In this document: positions 34,871 through 45,580 of the stretch, piece after piece
How positions within the stretch are numbered: the stretch's first letter is position 1
Layout of the letters: every line of letters starts with the position of its first letter
NCBI GenBank assembly: GCA_033060915.1
Contig: CM065394.1
Coordinates: 23,651,501-23,715,500, forward strand
DNA length: 64,000 nt
Direction of reading: 5' to 3'
Origin: Euryodendron excelsum
Lineage: Eukaryota; Streptophyta; Magnoliopsida; Ericales; Pentaphylacaceae
Notes under the pieces: generated by a model
Seen by the model: only the letters and a program-made list of their open reading frames with translations
The model's database searches: none
What the model was told of the DNA's origin: nothing
Position numbers and translations under genes: made by a program

Positions 34871-37724
34871 TAACTCTGGGACCCTTTTTCAAACACTAAC
34901 TCCAACCCCAAAATATTTTAAAAAGCTTTTTCAAACTTGTCTCAATCTAAAATGGCTAGACACTTACTATTTTCAAAATATTTTCTAAAGCTCACAACCC
35001 TAAGGTGATCGTTACCCTCTTCATGGTTAGGGTTGTCTAAGGAAAATGATGCATCAAATGAAACTTACAAGGTTCATTTTAGGGTTCTTAAACCCTAAAC
35101 ATTTTTTGAAAATCTTTTTCAAAACCAACTTTCAAACATCACACACTTGAAGTAAACCTTGGTCACCTATGGTTAGGGTTGCCCAAGTTAGAATGAGATA
35201 TTCAAATAAGGAAAGTTTCTAACCCCATTTCTAAAAATATTTTTCAAAACTCAGAGTCTTGAAAGAGTTTAGCTTTTAAATAGCTAATTTTTTAAAGGTA
35301 ATGAAACATCAACATACCTTTCTTAAGGTACATAAAAACTATTTTTAAAATCTTTTCAAGACAAGTTCACAAGAGCTCCTCCAAATCCAAGTCCCACTTT
35401 CAAATCCCTGATCAAGTTTCCAAAACTTCCAAAAATCTCTTAAGTTATGTTCAAAAATATTTCAAAACATTCCAAATCCCATTTCAATAAGCACTTCCAA
35501 AAACCTTCAAGTTCTATTTCAAAAACACTCCAACATCTAATTTCAAATCAAAACTCTCCTGAATTATTTTCAAATTTCAAGTCAAAAACTCTCAAGTTTT
35601 TTTTTTCAAAACAGGACCCCAATAAGTCTTGAAAACTTTTCAAAGGCCCCAATGTGCCTACTTTCAATAGAACCTTTAGTTCGAATTACGACTGACCTAA
35701 TTCTCGCCAAATGAAATACATAGGCAACCTTCATAGGTGTGGTCACAACTTCCATTTCCAAATCAAATCTCTTTTTCAAACTTCTATTTTTAATCTCTAA
35801 AAACTCCCAGACTCTTTTCAAAACTTTTATTATGCATCATTTATTTCAAAAGTGATGACAAACCCCTCTTCAAAATCTTTTTAAATGGATATGATTAGAC
35901 ATTTACTAACAAGATATTCAAGTGAGCAAATCTAAAGATAAATAGACATGTAGGTATCGCAAGGACGAGGTAGGGTGATGATCTTAGGATACCTTCCCTA
36001 CACATAACCAAGCTGTCACGTCTCAGTTTTTAACTAAGCCCTTTTGGCTTGAAAAAAAAGCACGGTACTCTCTCGTTAGAACTCATCCTCCTAGAAGAGC
36101 GAGTGCAACTAGGTTTGACCTTGAAATTGATTTAAACAAGAGCTTTTGAAAAAATTTGGGGTAGCCACCTAACATAGTTAAAGTTGTGTTAAGTCACCTA
36201 AAACTAAGTATAATCCGAAGACTAAACTTAGGTTTTTCAAAATCGTTTTAAAAGTGTCCTTCTTAAGAAGGCTTTTTTTGGAAAAGAGGATTTTAGCAAC
36301 CTTTTAAAATGTTTTGAAGCTCTTTTGAAGACATGACTCCAGGTTGGTCTTTGAAACTAGAAATCTATGGCCCGATGGTTGGTTACGTGTAGGGAAGACA
36401 TCCTAAAATCATCACTCTACCCTACCCTTTCGGTACCTACATGTAATCACCTTTAATTCACTCACTTGAATAGCGGGTTACTAATATCCTTTTTAGAATT
36501 TTAAAAAATGGGTTTGGTCATCACTTTTTGGATGAATGAGGCATTATGTAGGTTTTGAAAAAGATGTTTGAAAATATGAAATTTTTGAAAGAATTTGAGA
36601 TAGAAACCTTGAATTGATAAAAACTTTTGAAAAGAAAACTTGGGTTGAAATAAGGTTATGACCGCAGCATTTTAGGTTGCCTACGTATCTTAATTGGTGA
36701 AAATCAGGTCATTCGTAGTTCGAGCAAGGGCTCAATAAAAAAGAGGCACATTGGGCCCTTTGAAATGCTTTGAAGACACATTAAGGTCCGTGAAAATGTT
36801 TGAAGACACTTTGAGATTTTTAGAAAAAGTGAATTTGAGAGTTTAGAAAAATGCCTTTGCAATGTTTGAAGTGTTTTTGAAATTGGCCTTGAAGATGACT
36901 GCAAATATTTTTAAAATTAACTCAAGAGAGTTTTAAAATATTTTTGAAACAACTCAAAGGAGTTTTAGAAGTACTTTGAAATAACTCAAGGGAGTTTTGA
37001 AAAGGTTTTAAAGTCTTGTTTTGAAAACTTTGGAGGTAGAGTTTGAATTGGAAATGTTCTTGTGAACTTATCTTTGAAATGCTTTTAAAAGTAGTTTTTG
37101 AATACCTTATTAAAGGGATGTTTAATATTTCATCACCTTTAAGAAGTTGGTCATTGAAGAACTAAACTCCTTTAGGGCTATGAGTTTTGAAAACAAGTTT
37201 GGAAAAGAGGCTAGAGGCTTCCCTTTGGTTTTTAAAACTTTAAGGTAATATAACCTTTCTTGAGTATCTCACTTTGAACAATCCTAACCGTGGAAGGATT
37301 AGGGTTCCTTCAGGAATATGATGCTTGAAAATTATTTTTGAAAAGAGCTTTTGAAAACGCTTAGGGTTTTAGAACCCTAATATAGACAACCTTGAAGGTT
37401 GTATTTAATGTATCACCTTCTCTTGGAATCCCTAACCATAAAGAGTTAGAGACACTTTAGGATTGTAAGTTCTTGGAAACATTTTGAAAATAGTTTTTGG
37501 TAGATGTTAAGTGTCCAGCCACTTTTGTCAAGACCAGTTTAAAAGAACTTTTTTGGAAGTATTTTTGAAGATAGAGTATGGAAGTATTTGAAAAGATTTT
37601 GGAGTTGATTTTTGAAATCTCAAGAGAGTAGGATGTTTTCATGAAAGTATGTTATGACAATGGTTTTGTATTGAAAGATCATTTGAAAAGGTGTCTTTGA
37701 ATTGGAGCATTGAAGCTTACTAAT

Positions 37725-38030
37725 CTTGGTTTAGTTGACCTAGGGTTAACTAACTCCGGTTAGGTTAACCTAGGGTTGGACAACTAAGGTTAGGTTGGAC
37801 TAGGGTTGGATTGACCTAGGGTTAACTAACTAGAGTTAGGTTAACCTAAGGCTAAGGTGAACTAGAGTTGACTAACTATAGTTAGGTTAACCTAGGGTTA
37901 AGGTGACCTAGGGTTGACTAACTTGGGTTTGGTTTACCTAGGGTTAAGGTGACCTAGGATTAACTAACTTGGGTTAGGTTAACCTCAGGTTGGAAAACTA
38001 AGGTCAAGTTAACCTAGGATTGGAATGTGG
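37725..38030. repeat. GGTTAACCTAGGGTT minisatellite in the LTR of B
   Basis: About eight units of ~35-40 bp (TTGACTAACT, GGTTAGGTTAACCTAGGG). Here the repeat lies inside an LTR, while at 25,845 and 59,055 it lies in the MULE flanks. Confidence 0.7.
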
Positions 38031-39540
38031 TTTTGATCTAGGGTTTGGGCTTAGTGGTTTTGGAAAGGTGGTTTTAAACTTGTGTTTGAGCCTAGTAGTT
38101 TCAGAAAGGTGCTTTTATACATGAAACTTGAAAGTATGTTTTGAAAACTATTTTATGAAAACCACTCAAGCAAGTGTTGGGTTCATATGGTTGGCATTTG
38201 GAAACCACTCAAAGAGCGTTGCCTTGGAACTATTTCAACCACTAACTTAAAGGAGTAGAACTTGTGAAATTAATATTGAATATATGGTTTTGAAGCCTTC
38301 TTTGATTGAAAACTAAAGAGAATAATCCTTTGAAAATTGTTTTCGAAAAGGAGGTTTTGGAAAACCACTTTTAAGATGTTGAAAATCACTCTAAAGAACA
38401 AGGGTTCATATGGTTGATTTGAAGAAAATCACTTCAAAGAGGACTCCATGAGACCATTTCAACCACAATATTCACGAGAGCAAAACTTCTAAAAATCAAG
38501 ATGAAAATAGTAGTTTTGGACAATCATTTTTATGCAAATTAAAAAGAATGAACTTTTGAGAACCCTTTTTAAAGGGGGTTATTTTGAAAACTAGTTTTAA
38601 AATGTAGAAAATCACTCTAATGAGCTAGGTTCTCATGGTTAATAAATGAGGAAACCACTCAAGAGAGGATTCAATGAGGACCATTTAAACTACAAAACTC
38701 AAGCGAGCAAAACTTTGAAAATTATAGTAAAATACAAGGTTTGAAAACTATTTTTAATGCAACTTGAAGATTGTAAAATTAAATGCCGCAAAATGAAGTC
38801 ATGGGACTTAAGGAGGGTTCTCTAGGATGTGGAAATTAGGAGTTTGATCTAACCTTCAAGGAACCAACTCTTAGACTCATTTTTAGGAAAACACTTGAAT
38901 ATGGAATTTGAGAATGACAAAGAAATAGAGATAGTGAAGGTTTTTGAAAAATGATGATGAGTATGAAAATGGAGTCAAGCATGCAAAACATGAACATTGT
39001 GACCATATGCAAAAGAAGGGTCATGAAATCATACAAGGCTAGAGGCCATACCAAATTGCAAGGTGCTCCAAGATCATACCATCTTAAAGTAAGCTTGTGA
39101 GAGCTCTCTTAATAGGGTGGCTGCCACAAGCTTTTTTCTAGGCATGACCTAGAAGCTCACTTGTTTCAAGCATGCAAGAAATGGGGGGTAGAAGATGGGG
39201 ATTTAAAATAGAGCATAGCCTAAGTAGGCTAGGAGAGAGAAGAGAAGAGTGGGAATGGCAAAATGTAGAAGAGAATACCACCTTTATCTTCAAACCACTT
39301 TCAAGCTTCCATGGATAACTTGTCTTGAACTTGAATGGCCTTGGAGAGACTTGAAGTGGCTGGAAATGGCTCTTTTATGGCATTAGAAGCTTCGTAGATG
39401 GAGTGTATAGGCTGGAGAAAGGTTGAATCTAACTTAGGTGCACGGAGGGTGAGGTGTATAAAGAATTTAAGAATTCTAAGGCTATTTCTGCAAAGCTTCA
39501 CTACTGTTTTTTATTTTGAAATATGCAGAGGGGAGGCCTA

Positions 39541-39740
39541 TATTTATAGGCAAACTACTAGAAGCTGGCGCATGTACTACATACGCCTACGCAATTTTTG
39601 CCTTGGCGCATGTAGCATATACCCCAGTACTGTTTGAGTGGCACGTGGCACACTTTGTACTAGCTCAACTTGGCGAGCAAGTAAAGTTTTGATAAATCTG
39701 ATCACAATCTGGGTGCATGAAGCATACGCTCTACCGCCGA
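39541..39740 (-). promoter_or_regulatory. LTR B (left) core promoter: 38-bp-spaced dyads plus TATA
   Basis: Dyads at 39,567-39,587 (plus-strand arms GGCGCATGT and ACATACGCC, loop ACT) and 39,605-39,625 are 38 bp apart. TATAAATA on minus is at 39,541-39,548, 18 bp beyond. A further half-dyad lies near 39,712-39,735. The arm spelling differs from the A type (CATGT instead of CCACT) but the geometry is the same. Confidence 0.75.
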
Positions 39741-40849
39741 AAATTTTTGTGTTAACTTTGCCTTGATAATTGTGCAATCCGAGAAAGATTCGGGAAAATC
39801 GATCATGTCCATGATGTTCTCCTATTGTTTCTCAAGAACCAAAAACTTTTGGGGAGCTTCAAAGATGTTCAGAAGCATAAGATTTCAACTTGGGAAGCAT
39901 GTATAAAAACATGCTTTTGCAGAGCGTCTGTGATACGCTCTATGAATATTCAAAAGTAGCAATCTTTGGGCCACATGATCAGGGCCTTCAGGAAGCGATC
40001 TCTCCGATCAAACCATACTGATGAAAAGTGCTTTGGAAATACTTTTAGAAATTTTCTAATTTATGCATTTCTCAAGTTGTTTGATGGTGCATTATAATCA
40101 GGGAATTGGAGGAAAAGACAACCCTAGTGGAACATCTGTGAAACACTCTAGGGGTTTCTCAGAAAGTGGCTATTTTCGAGACATGCGATCGAGGGCTTTG
40201 GGAAGCTATCTATTCAGCTGAGCCGTATTGATGGAAAGACCTATGGACAGGCTTCTGGAAATTTCATAATTTACACATTTCTAAAGACATTTGATGGTGC
40301 GTCATAATTAGGGAATCGGGAGAAAAGACAACCCTAGCGGAGCTTCTGTGAGACGCTCCAGGGGACTTTCGTCGACTTCGAAGTGTTTAGAGTCACGGGA
40401 CTCACCTTGGATTGAACATAAGCGTATGGTAAGATCTGCCAGTTTGGTAACCAAAGCCGGTGTAGTTTCAGAGTGCGCTCGGGCCACCAGGGGTAAAATG
40501 ATCATTTTGATCGGAATTGGTTGGAAAGAGTAAAGATAGATTAGGGTGGCATATTAAGCATGCCTATTTGGGGATGGTCCTGAAAGGTGTACTTACCGTC
40601 TAGAGAGATTTGTACCGTGTTGGGGTGCCTAGGGGCAAAACAGTCATTTTGACTGGAATTGACTGAAACGGGACCAGAATTGGTCAAGATAGCATATTGA
40701 GTACACCTAACTATCTGGAGACATTTTAGAAGGGTAGACTTACTGTCTTCAAGGATTTTAAACTTTCTCACAGACGTGTCTAGAGGCCTACGGGATAGAT
40801 TTGGTCATTTTACACTAAGTCGGGCTAGCAAGTACCAGTGTTGACCTAG

Positions 40850-41240
40850 GTGTTAGTTCCCGAGACTGCCTGGTCTTGGAAAGCTACTTATATGGTGTTA
40901 GTCCCCGAGACCACCCAGTCTCAGAGAGCTACCTGGAGGGTGGTGTTAGTTCTTGAGATCCCCCGATCTCAGAAAGCTACCTGTAGGGTGGTGTTAGTCT
41001 TCCAGATTGCCTTGTCTCGAAGAACTACTGGATAATGGACATTCTACATTGGCGGGCAAGCAGGCACTAGAATTAAACCATCTAGAATTTGATAAGGTGT
41101 TGGTCCCTGAGATCGCTCGATCTCGGGAAACTACCTAGATGGCATTGGCTCCTTAGACTGTCTAGTCTCGGAAAGCCGCCTAGATGGCATTGGTTTTTGA
41201 GACCGGTCGGCCTCGAAAAGCTGCCTAGAGTGTCTAAGGT
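40850..41240 (-). repeat. ~45-bp hairpin minisatellite in LTR B (left)
   Basis: About seven units of TTGGTCCCCGAGATCGC and GATCTCGGAAAGCTACCTGG, each with a CGAGATCG ... CGATCTCG-like inverted repeat. The counterpart in the right LTR is at 54,870-55,245. Confidence 0.8.
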
Positions 41241-41405
41241 CAATAAGGTCTTTTCAGCTTCAATTGGGCTTTACGGGCCTAGGAAGTGACCAGTTGATTA
41301 GATTGGAGTTTGAAAGCGCAGGCCTAGGCTCGTATGTGTTATGATGTTTGAAACTAGATCCGGTCAGCCAGAGATTGTCGAGCGGGCAAAAATAGGGTGC
41401 TTATA

Positions 41406-41432
41406 GCTACCCAACTTTTTTCTGCCTTTGCT
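41406..41432 (-). promoter_or_regulatory. Polypurine tract of element B
   Basis: On the minus strand GGCAGAAAAAAGTTGGGTAGC leads directly into the LTR. It aligns with the tract at 3,806-3,824 (GACAGAAAAAGAGGGGCAGC), including the shared upstream CGACAAGCAAAG. Confidence 0.7.
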
Positions 41433-41761
41433 TGTCGAAGGCAACAAAATAATAAAGTAAAAATCCCATTTTGGTCAACAAGCAATCGAAGGGACGACTG
41501 CTTGGAAGGTTTGAAAAATCTTTGGACTTCTGGTGAGTCTCTCCATTTGAAAACTTTGAATTTGAAAATCCAAGTTCTTTTTGAAAATTTTTTTTCTAGG
41601 GTTCAAGTTTAAAAATGCCAGTCTTTGAAGTTTTGGCTTCAAAAAGCTCAGGTATTTGAAAACGAGAGTTTAAAAAGTGATTTTTGGATTTTAAAACTCT
41701 TAAAAATGATTTTTGGCCTTGGGGGCGTTTAAAACTGGTTTTTTTTTAAAGCTGAAGCGTC

Positions 41762-41877
41762 GAGCGTGTGTAGCACACGCACTTGGCAAAAAATGGCCTT
41801 GGCGCATATGATATATGCGCTTGCTTGAAATTTCCCCTGGCGCATGTAACAGATGCACCAGGTCCTAGAATTTTTAC
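41762..41877 (+). promoter_or_regulatory. Internal promoter-like dyad array upstream of PMD gene B
   Basis: Three dyads start at 41,763 (core GCGTGTG-TAG-CACACGC), 41,801 (GGCGCATAT-GAT-ATATGCGC) and 41,839 (GGCGCATGT-AAC-AGATGCACC), at 38-bp steps. An AT-rich GAATTTTTAC follows at 41,868-41,877 where a TATA box would sit. The spelling is that of this element's own LTR, not of the A type. Confidence 0.7.
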
Positions 41878-42719
41878 AACAAAACAGCCGCGACCTCATT
41901 ACGGGTGCAAGTCATTTGGAGTAATTTTTGAGAGCTCAACCAAGGGATTTCGAGGGGTTTTAACTGGGCATTGCTAGGAAGGTATCGAGGGATGTCGGGC
42001 ACGTGCCAGAAGTTGTCATTGTCGCCATATTCTCGTCGAAAAACATGGATTTTGCCAAAAAAATCAATGGTTAGAATTCTTGAAATTTTGTTAAGTTTGA
42101 TGTATATGTGCTCGTTTTTTGGGTATGATTGGTGTAAACCAATGTTTCAGGATGCTTAGAACGCAATGGGTGGATCGTTTTTAAGATTTGATGATGATTT
42201 GAGTGTGTTTGGGAGATTTTTCATATTTATGTGAAATGGTTTCTTGCAAGGTTTAGAAAAATGCTCGTGTAGGCTTAGGTTTTGCATTTTCGTGCTTCAT
42301 TTTTGTACCAGGTGTCTTAGAAAAATGTATAGAACAACCATAAACAGTTTCGTAAATTTTTGAAAAATTTTAAATTTTTGAATTTTTGAAAATTAAGAAA
42401 AATAGTAGAAATTAGAAAATTGACCCTATTGAAGGTAGAAAAATTGTAGGAAAATTTTAAAAAATTGTGAGGATCTTCTGGAGTGTTTTGAAAATTAATT
42501 CGAAACCGAGAACTTTTGAAAAGCAAAGAAATTAATTCGAAAATTGTATCTAATTATGGATCATGTGCTATGGAGGATGGAATTGTGTTGATTGATGTGG
42601 TTGAAGGCTCAGGATGCCTTGAAAATGTGTTTGTGACTCGTTGAATTTTGGGATAGAGCTTTTTAAGGCAGAACTCTGTCGAAATTTTTCAGAAAAGTAT
42701 GAACTCTTAAAAAAAAGAT
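41878..42719 (+). other. 5' leader of PMD gene B
   Basis: Aligns loosely with the leader of PMD gene A (TCGTCGAAAAAC, AAGTTGTC, GTTTGATGTATATG). The intron donor is unclear: the site matching GTGAGT of copy A reads GGTTAG near 42,068. No open frame of interest. Confidence 0.4.
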
Positions 42720-43510
42720 TCAATGTTTTGATACTTAAATCCCTCGGAAAAACAAGTTGCTTTTGAAAACTAAGCTTTTGAAGGAGAAAGCCCAGGAAAA
42801 TCGAAATTTTAGAAGATTGTCTTTGAAATGGGACTTTTGAAGGAGAAAGCTCAGGAAACCGGTTTGAAAACTTGAAATGGAACTATTTGAGAAAAAAATA
42901 AGCTCGAAAACCCTTAGAAAACTTTTTAAACAGTGTTTTTGAAGGAAAAAGCCCTGGAAATCGGTTTAAAATTTTGAAATGGAACTTTTTGAGGAAAAAG
43001 CTCAAAAAACCTTAGAAAACTTTTTAGAAACAAGGCTTTTGAAAGGGAAAGCTCAGGAAACTAGTTTGAAATTTTGAAATGGAACTTTTTGAGAAAAAGC
43101 TCGAAAAACCTTAGAAAACTTTTGAAATAGGGCTTTTGAAAGAGAGAGCTTGGGAAACCAGTTTAAACTTTGAAATGGAACTTTTTGAAGAAAAAACCTG
43201 AAAAACCTTAATATACTTTTGAAACAGGGCTTTTTGAAGTGGAAAGCCCGAAAAACCAGTTTGAAAACTTGAAATTAAACTTTTTGAGGAAAAAGCTTGA
43301 AAAACCTTAAAAAACTTTTGCAACGGGGCTTTTGAAGGAGAAAGCCCGGGAAATCGATTTAAACTTTGAAGTGGAACTTTTGGAGGAGAAAGCTTGAAAA
43401 ACCTTATAAAACTTTTGAAACAAGGCTTTTGAAGGGGAAAGCCTAGGAAACTAGTTTGAAATTTTGAAATGGAACTTTTTGAGGAAAAAACTCAAAAAAC
43501 CTTAAAAATT
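42720..43510 (+). repeat. ~98-bp tandem repeat in the PMD gene B leader
   Basis: Eight units with GGCTTTTGAAGGGGAAAGCC alternating with GAAATGGAACTTTTTGAGG. The GCTTTTGAA anchor lies near 42,773, 42,835, 42,935, 43,033, 43,130, 43,228, 43,327 and 43,423. The corresponding intron of copy A (2,783-3,364) lacks this array, so it expanded in B. Confidence 0.8.
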
Positions 43511-43543
43511 GACTTGAAATAAAACTAGGGAAAGGATGGGGCC

Positions 43544-43780
43544 TTGACTTTCTTTTTTCTTTTCTTTTTTTTCTTCTTCTTTTATTATTTTTCTTTTCTT
43601 CTTCTTTTTTTCTTTATTTCTTTATTTCTTTTTTTTTCTATTTCTTTTTTTTTTCTTCTTTTTTTTGCTTTTTGTATTTCTCTTTTTCTTTCTTTTTCTT
43701 TTTTTTTCGCTCTTCTATTTGTTATGCATATCCTATTACTGATTGACTTTTTACATTCCTTTTTATTGTTGCTTTTCAGG
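43544..43780 (+). promoter_or_regulatory. Long polypyrimidine tract and splice acceptor of PMD gene B
   Basis: Nearly pure T/C from 43,544 to 43,715, then TTGTTGCTTTTCAG|G directly before ATG at 43,781. It is an intron end; read as protein it gives a spurious Phe-rich run. Confidence 0.7.
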
Positions 43781-45580
43781 ATGACAGATGCGGGCAATGA
43801 TGGTTCAGAGAGGACGCGTTGTGGGAAGGCACCACGGGTTGATCCCGCGGAGTGTAGTGCCAGCCAGAGTGGCTATATCCGTGGTAGGAGCGGTCCCTCC
43901 CATCGATCCTCGAGTCGGACAGCTTCTAGTGATAGTTCTGCGAGGGGCCAGTCTTCAACTACTTCAGGTGAGAGGGTTGAGGAGGAGATTGACATGTCCG
44001 TAGATCCAAGGACCCGGTATGGGATGGCATCTGTTCGTGATAGGTGTAAGGATGTCTCCTTTTCAAACAATCAATTGGCGATTCCTTCCACCTCTGCGGG
44101 ATTTGGCTTACCATCTGAGCCTTTATTTGCGTTATGGTTGGATGCCATCAACTACTCATAGTTGGTTCAGAGGGGCCAGTATTTCTGCCTTGAGAGCCAT
44201 GCAGGCATCGGCTCAATCTTACAGGGATTTCCTCCTTTAGATTGGCTTTGGCACTTTTATGACTCTTTAAATGGACAGACTTGATCACATGCTAGTGATT
44301 GGGTTATTTGAGAGTTGGTTTGGGGAGATCAGGACTTTGCACTTTGTAGGTTTTTAGTTGGGGCCCACCCATGTTGACTGGGCAATGATCACTGGCCTAT
44401 CTTTTAGGGGTATCCCGATTTCTTTGCGGCCTGTGTCTCCTGCTGAGGCCCTCCTTCTCCTAGGTTTGTGAGCGATTATCAGCTCGAGTTTCTCAGCTTC
44501 GTTTCTATGTCTAGCGGAGATAGCTTTTGCTTTTGAGCCTTCCCCAGAGGATCGAGTTATCATTAGGCGCCGGTTGGTATTATTTGTGGTCTTTAATTGC
44601 TTCTGCATCAATAACAAGTCTACAGTTCCTTTGCCTTTGGTAATCGTAGCAGCTAATTTAGACATCTTAGATTACGTAGACTAGGGTGCTTTCACCTTTG
44701 CTGGCTTTTTGCGAGGAATGAGAGTTAGGACATATGGGGAATGGGGCAGCTTGACTGGGTTCTAGCCTTTTCTCATATGGTGAAGTTATGAGTACTTGCC
44801 AGTGGGTCGACTAGAGGTGTTAGCTACAAAAGCATTTCCACGGGCCACGAGATGGGCTGGACAGCAGGCAGTCTAGCGGTCTTTACTTATAGATTCAGGT
44901 TAACTTGGAGTTGTTGAAACCCCAGGATGTGACTTGGGCACCTTACTCTCAGTCTCCCTAATATGCCAGTATGAAGGACCTCATCCTCTTGTCTAGGTCA
45001 CAGGTTACCTTTCGAGGCCAACTTTCGTGGGAGACATACTTGGGGGAGCGTCATTGGAGGCAACTGCATACTGACTTTCATGCTGCTGAGGATCCTCCTC
45101 AGTTTATGTTTGGGTTTTATCGAGCCAGGATAGTTGGAGTGCCTGGTGACCGCTTCTTGCTTCTGCCAGTATGGATTATGAGGCTCATTTTAGGATAAGG
45201 TCCATTGGTGCCTTTACCCAGTTGGATCTAGTGATTGGAGGGTAGATGGCCGGTCATGAGGTGGTCTAGATATGGCGTCGAGCCCAAGGGTTTGTTTCTT
45301 AGAGGGAGTATGTAGCAGTTTGTCAGGCTCGAGATCAATACCATGCTAAGGTGGATGCTCTGACTACCCGTATATCTCTGATGGAGGCCCGTTGGGTATG
45401 CTACTTGTGGTACATTTTTCTTTTCTTTATACATTTTCAGTACTTTGATACTAGCTTTCTTTCTGCTTTTTTCTTCTTCTTGGGCAGGGCCCTTATGTTG
45501 CCTAAGCTTCTTCTAGTCAGCCTCCTTTGTATGCACTGGATATTGGAGACTTTGATTTGGATGACGATCCTGCTCCTTGA
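43781..45580 (+). pseudogene. Antisense PMD gene of element B
   Basis: Homologous to the gene at 937-2,781. It starts TDAGNDGSERTRCGKAPR (PDVGDDGSERRRRSGKAAR in A) after an equivalent acceptor, followed by a Ser-rich segment (about residues 25-70). PMD blocks: LGPTHVDWAMITGLSF near 44,360, CFCINNKS near 44,600, SYEYLPVGRLE near 44,785, the LSWETYLGERHWRQL region near 45,020, and IGAFTQLDLVIGG near 45,205. A polar helix (ARDQYHAKVDALTTRISLME, near 45,330-45,385) follows. An intron (GTATGC at 45,395 to GGGCAG at 45,487) leads to the acidic tail DIGDFDLDDDPAP and the stop at 45,578. Intron position and tail match copy A. Several stops and frameshifts (for example 44,159 and 44,470) make it a pseudogene. 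It is antisense to the LTRs of element B. Confidence 0.8.

Larger units (their letters stand above)
36014..41405 (-). mobile_element. 3' LTR of element B (5.39 kb)
   Basis: On the minus strand it starts at 41,405 as TATAAGCACCC (TGTA mutated to TATA) next to a polypurine tract, and ends TGACA at 36,014. In minus order it carries the minisatellite (40,850-41,240), promoter dyads and TATA (39,541-39,740), the GGTTAACC repeat zone and the conserved 3' islands (36,160-36,725). It is collinear with the right LTR but clearly diverged from it. Confidence 0.85.

Noticed and set aside
43544..43780. Phe-rich N-terminal extension of PMD gene B that could be read as a signal peptide
   Set aside because: It is a polypyrimidine tract ending in a splice acceptor one base before the ATG; copy A has the same acceptor.
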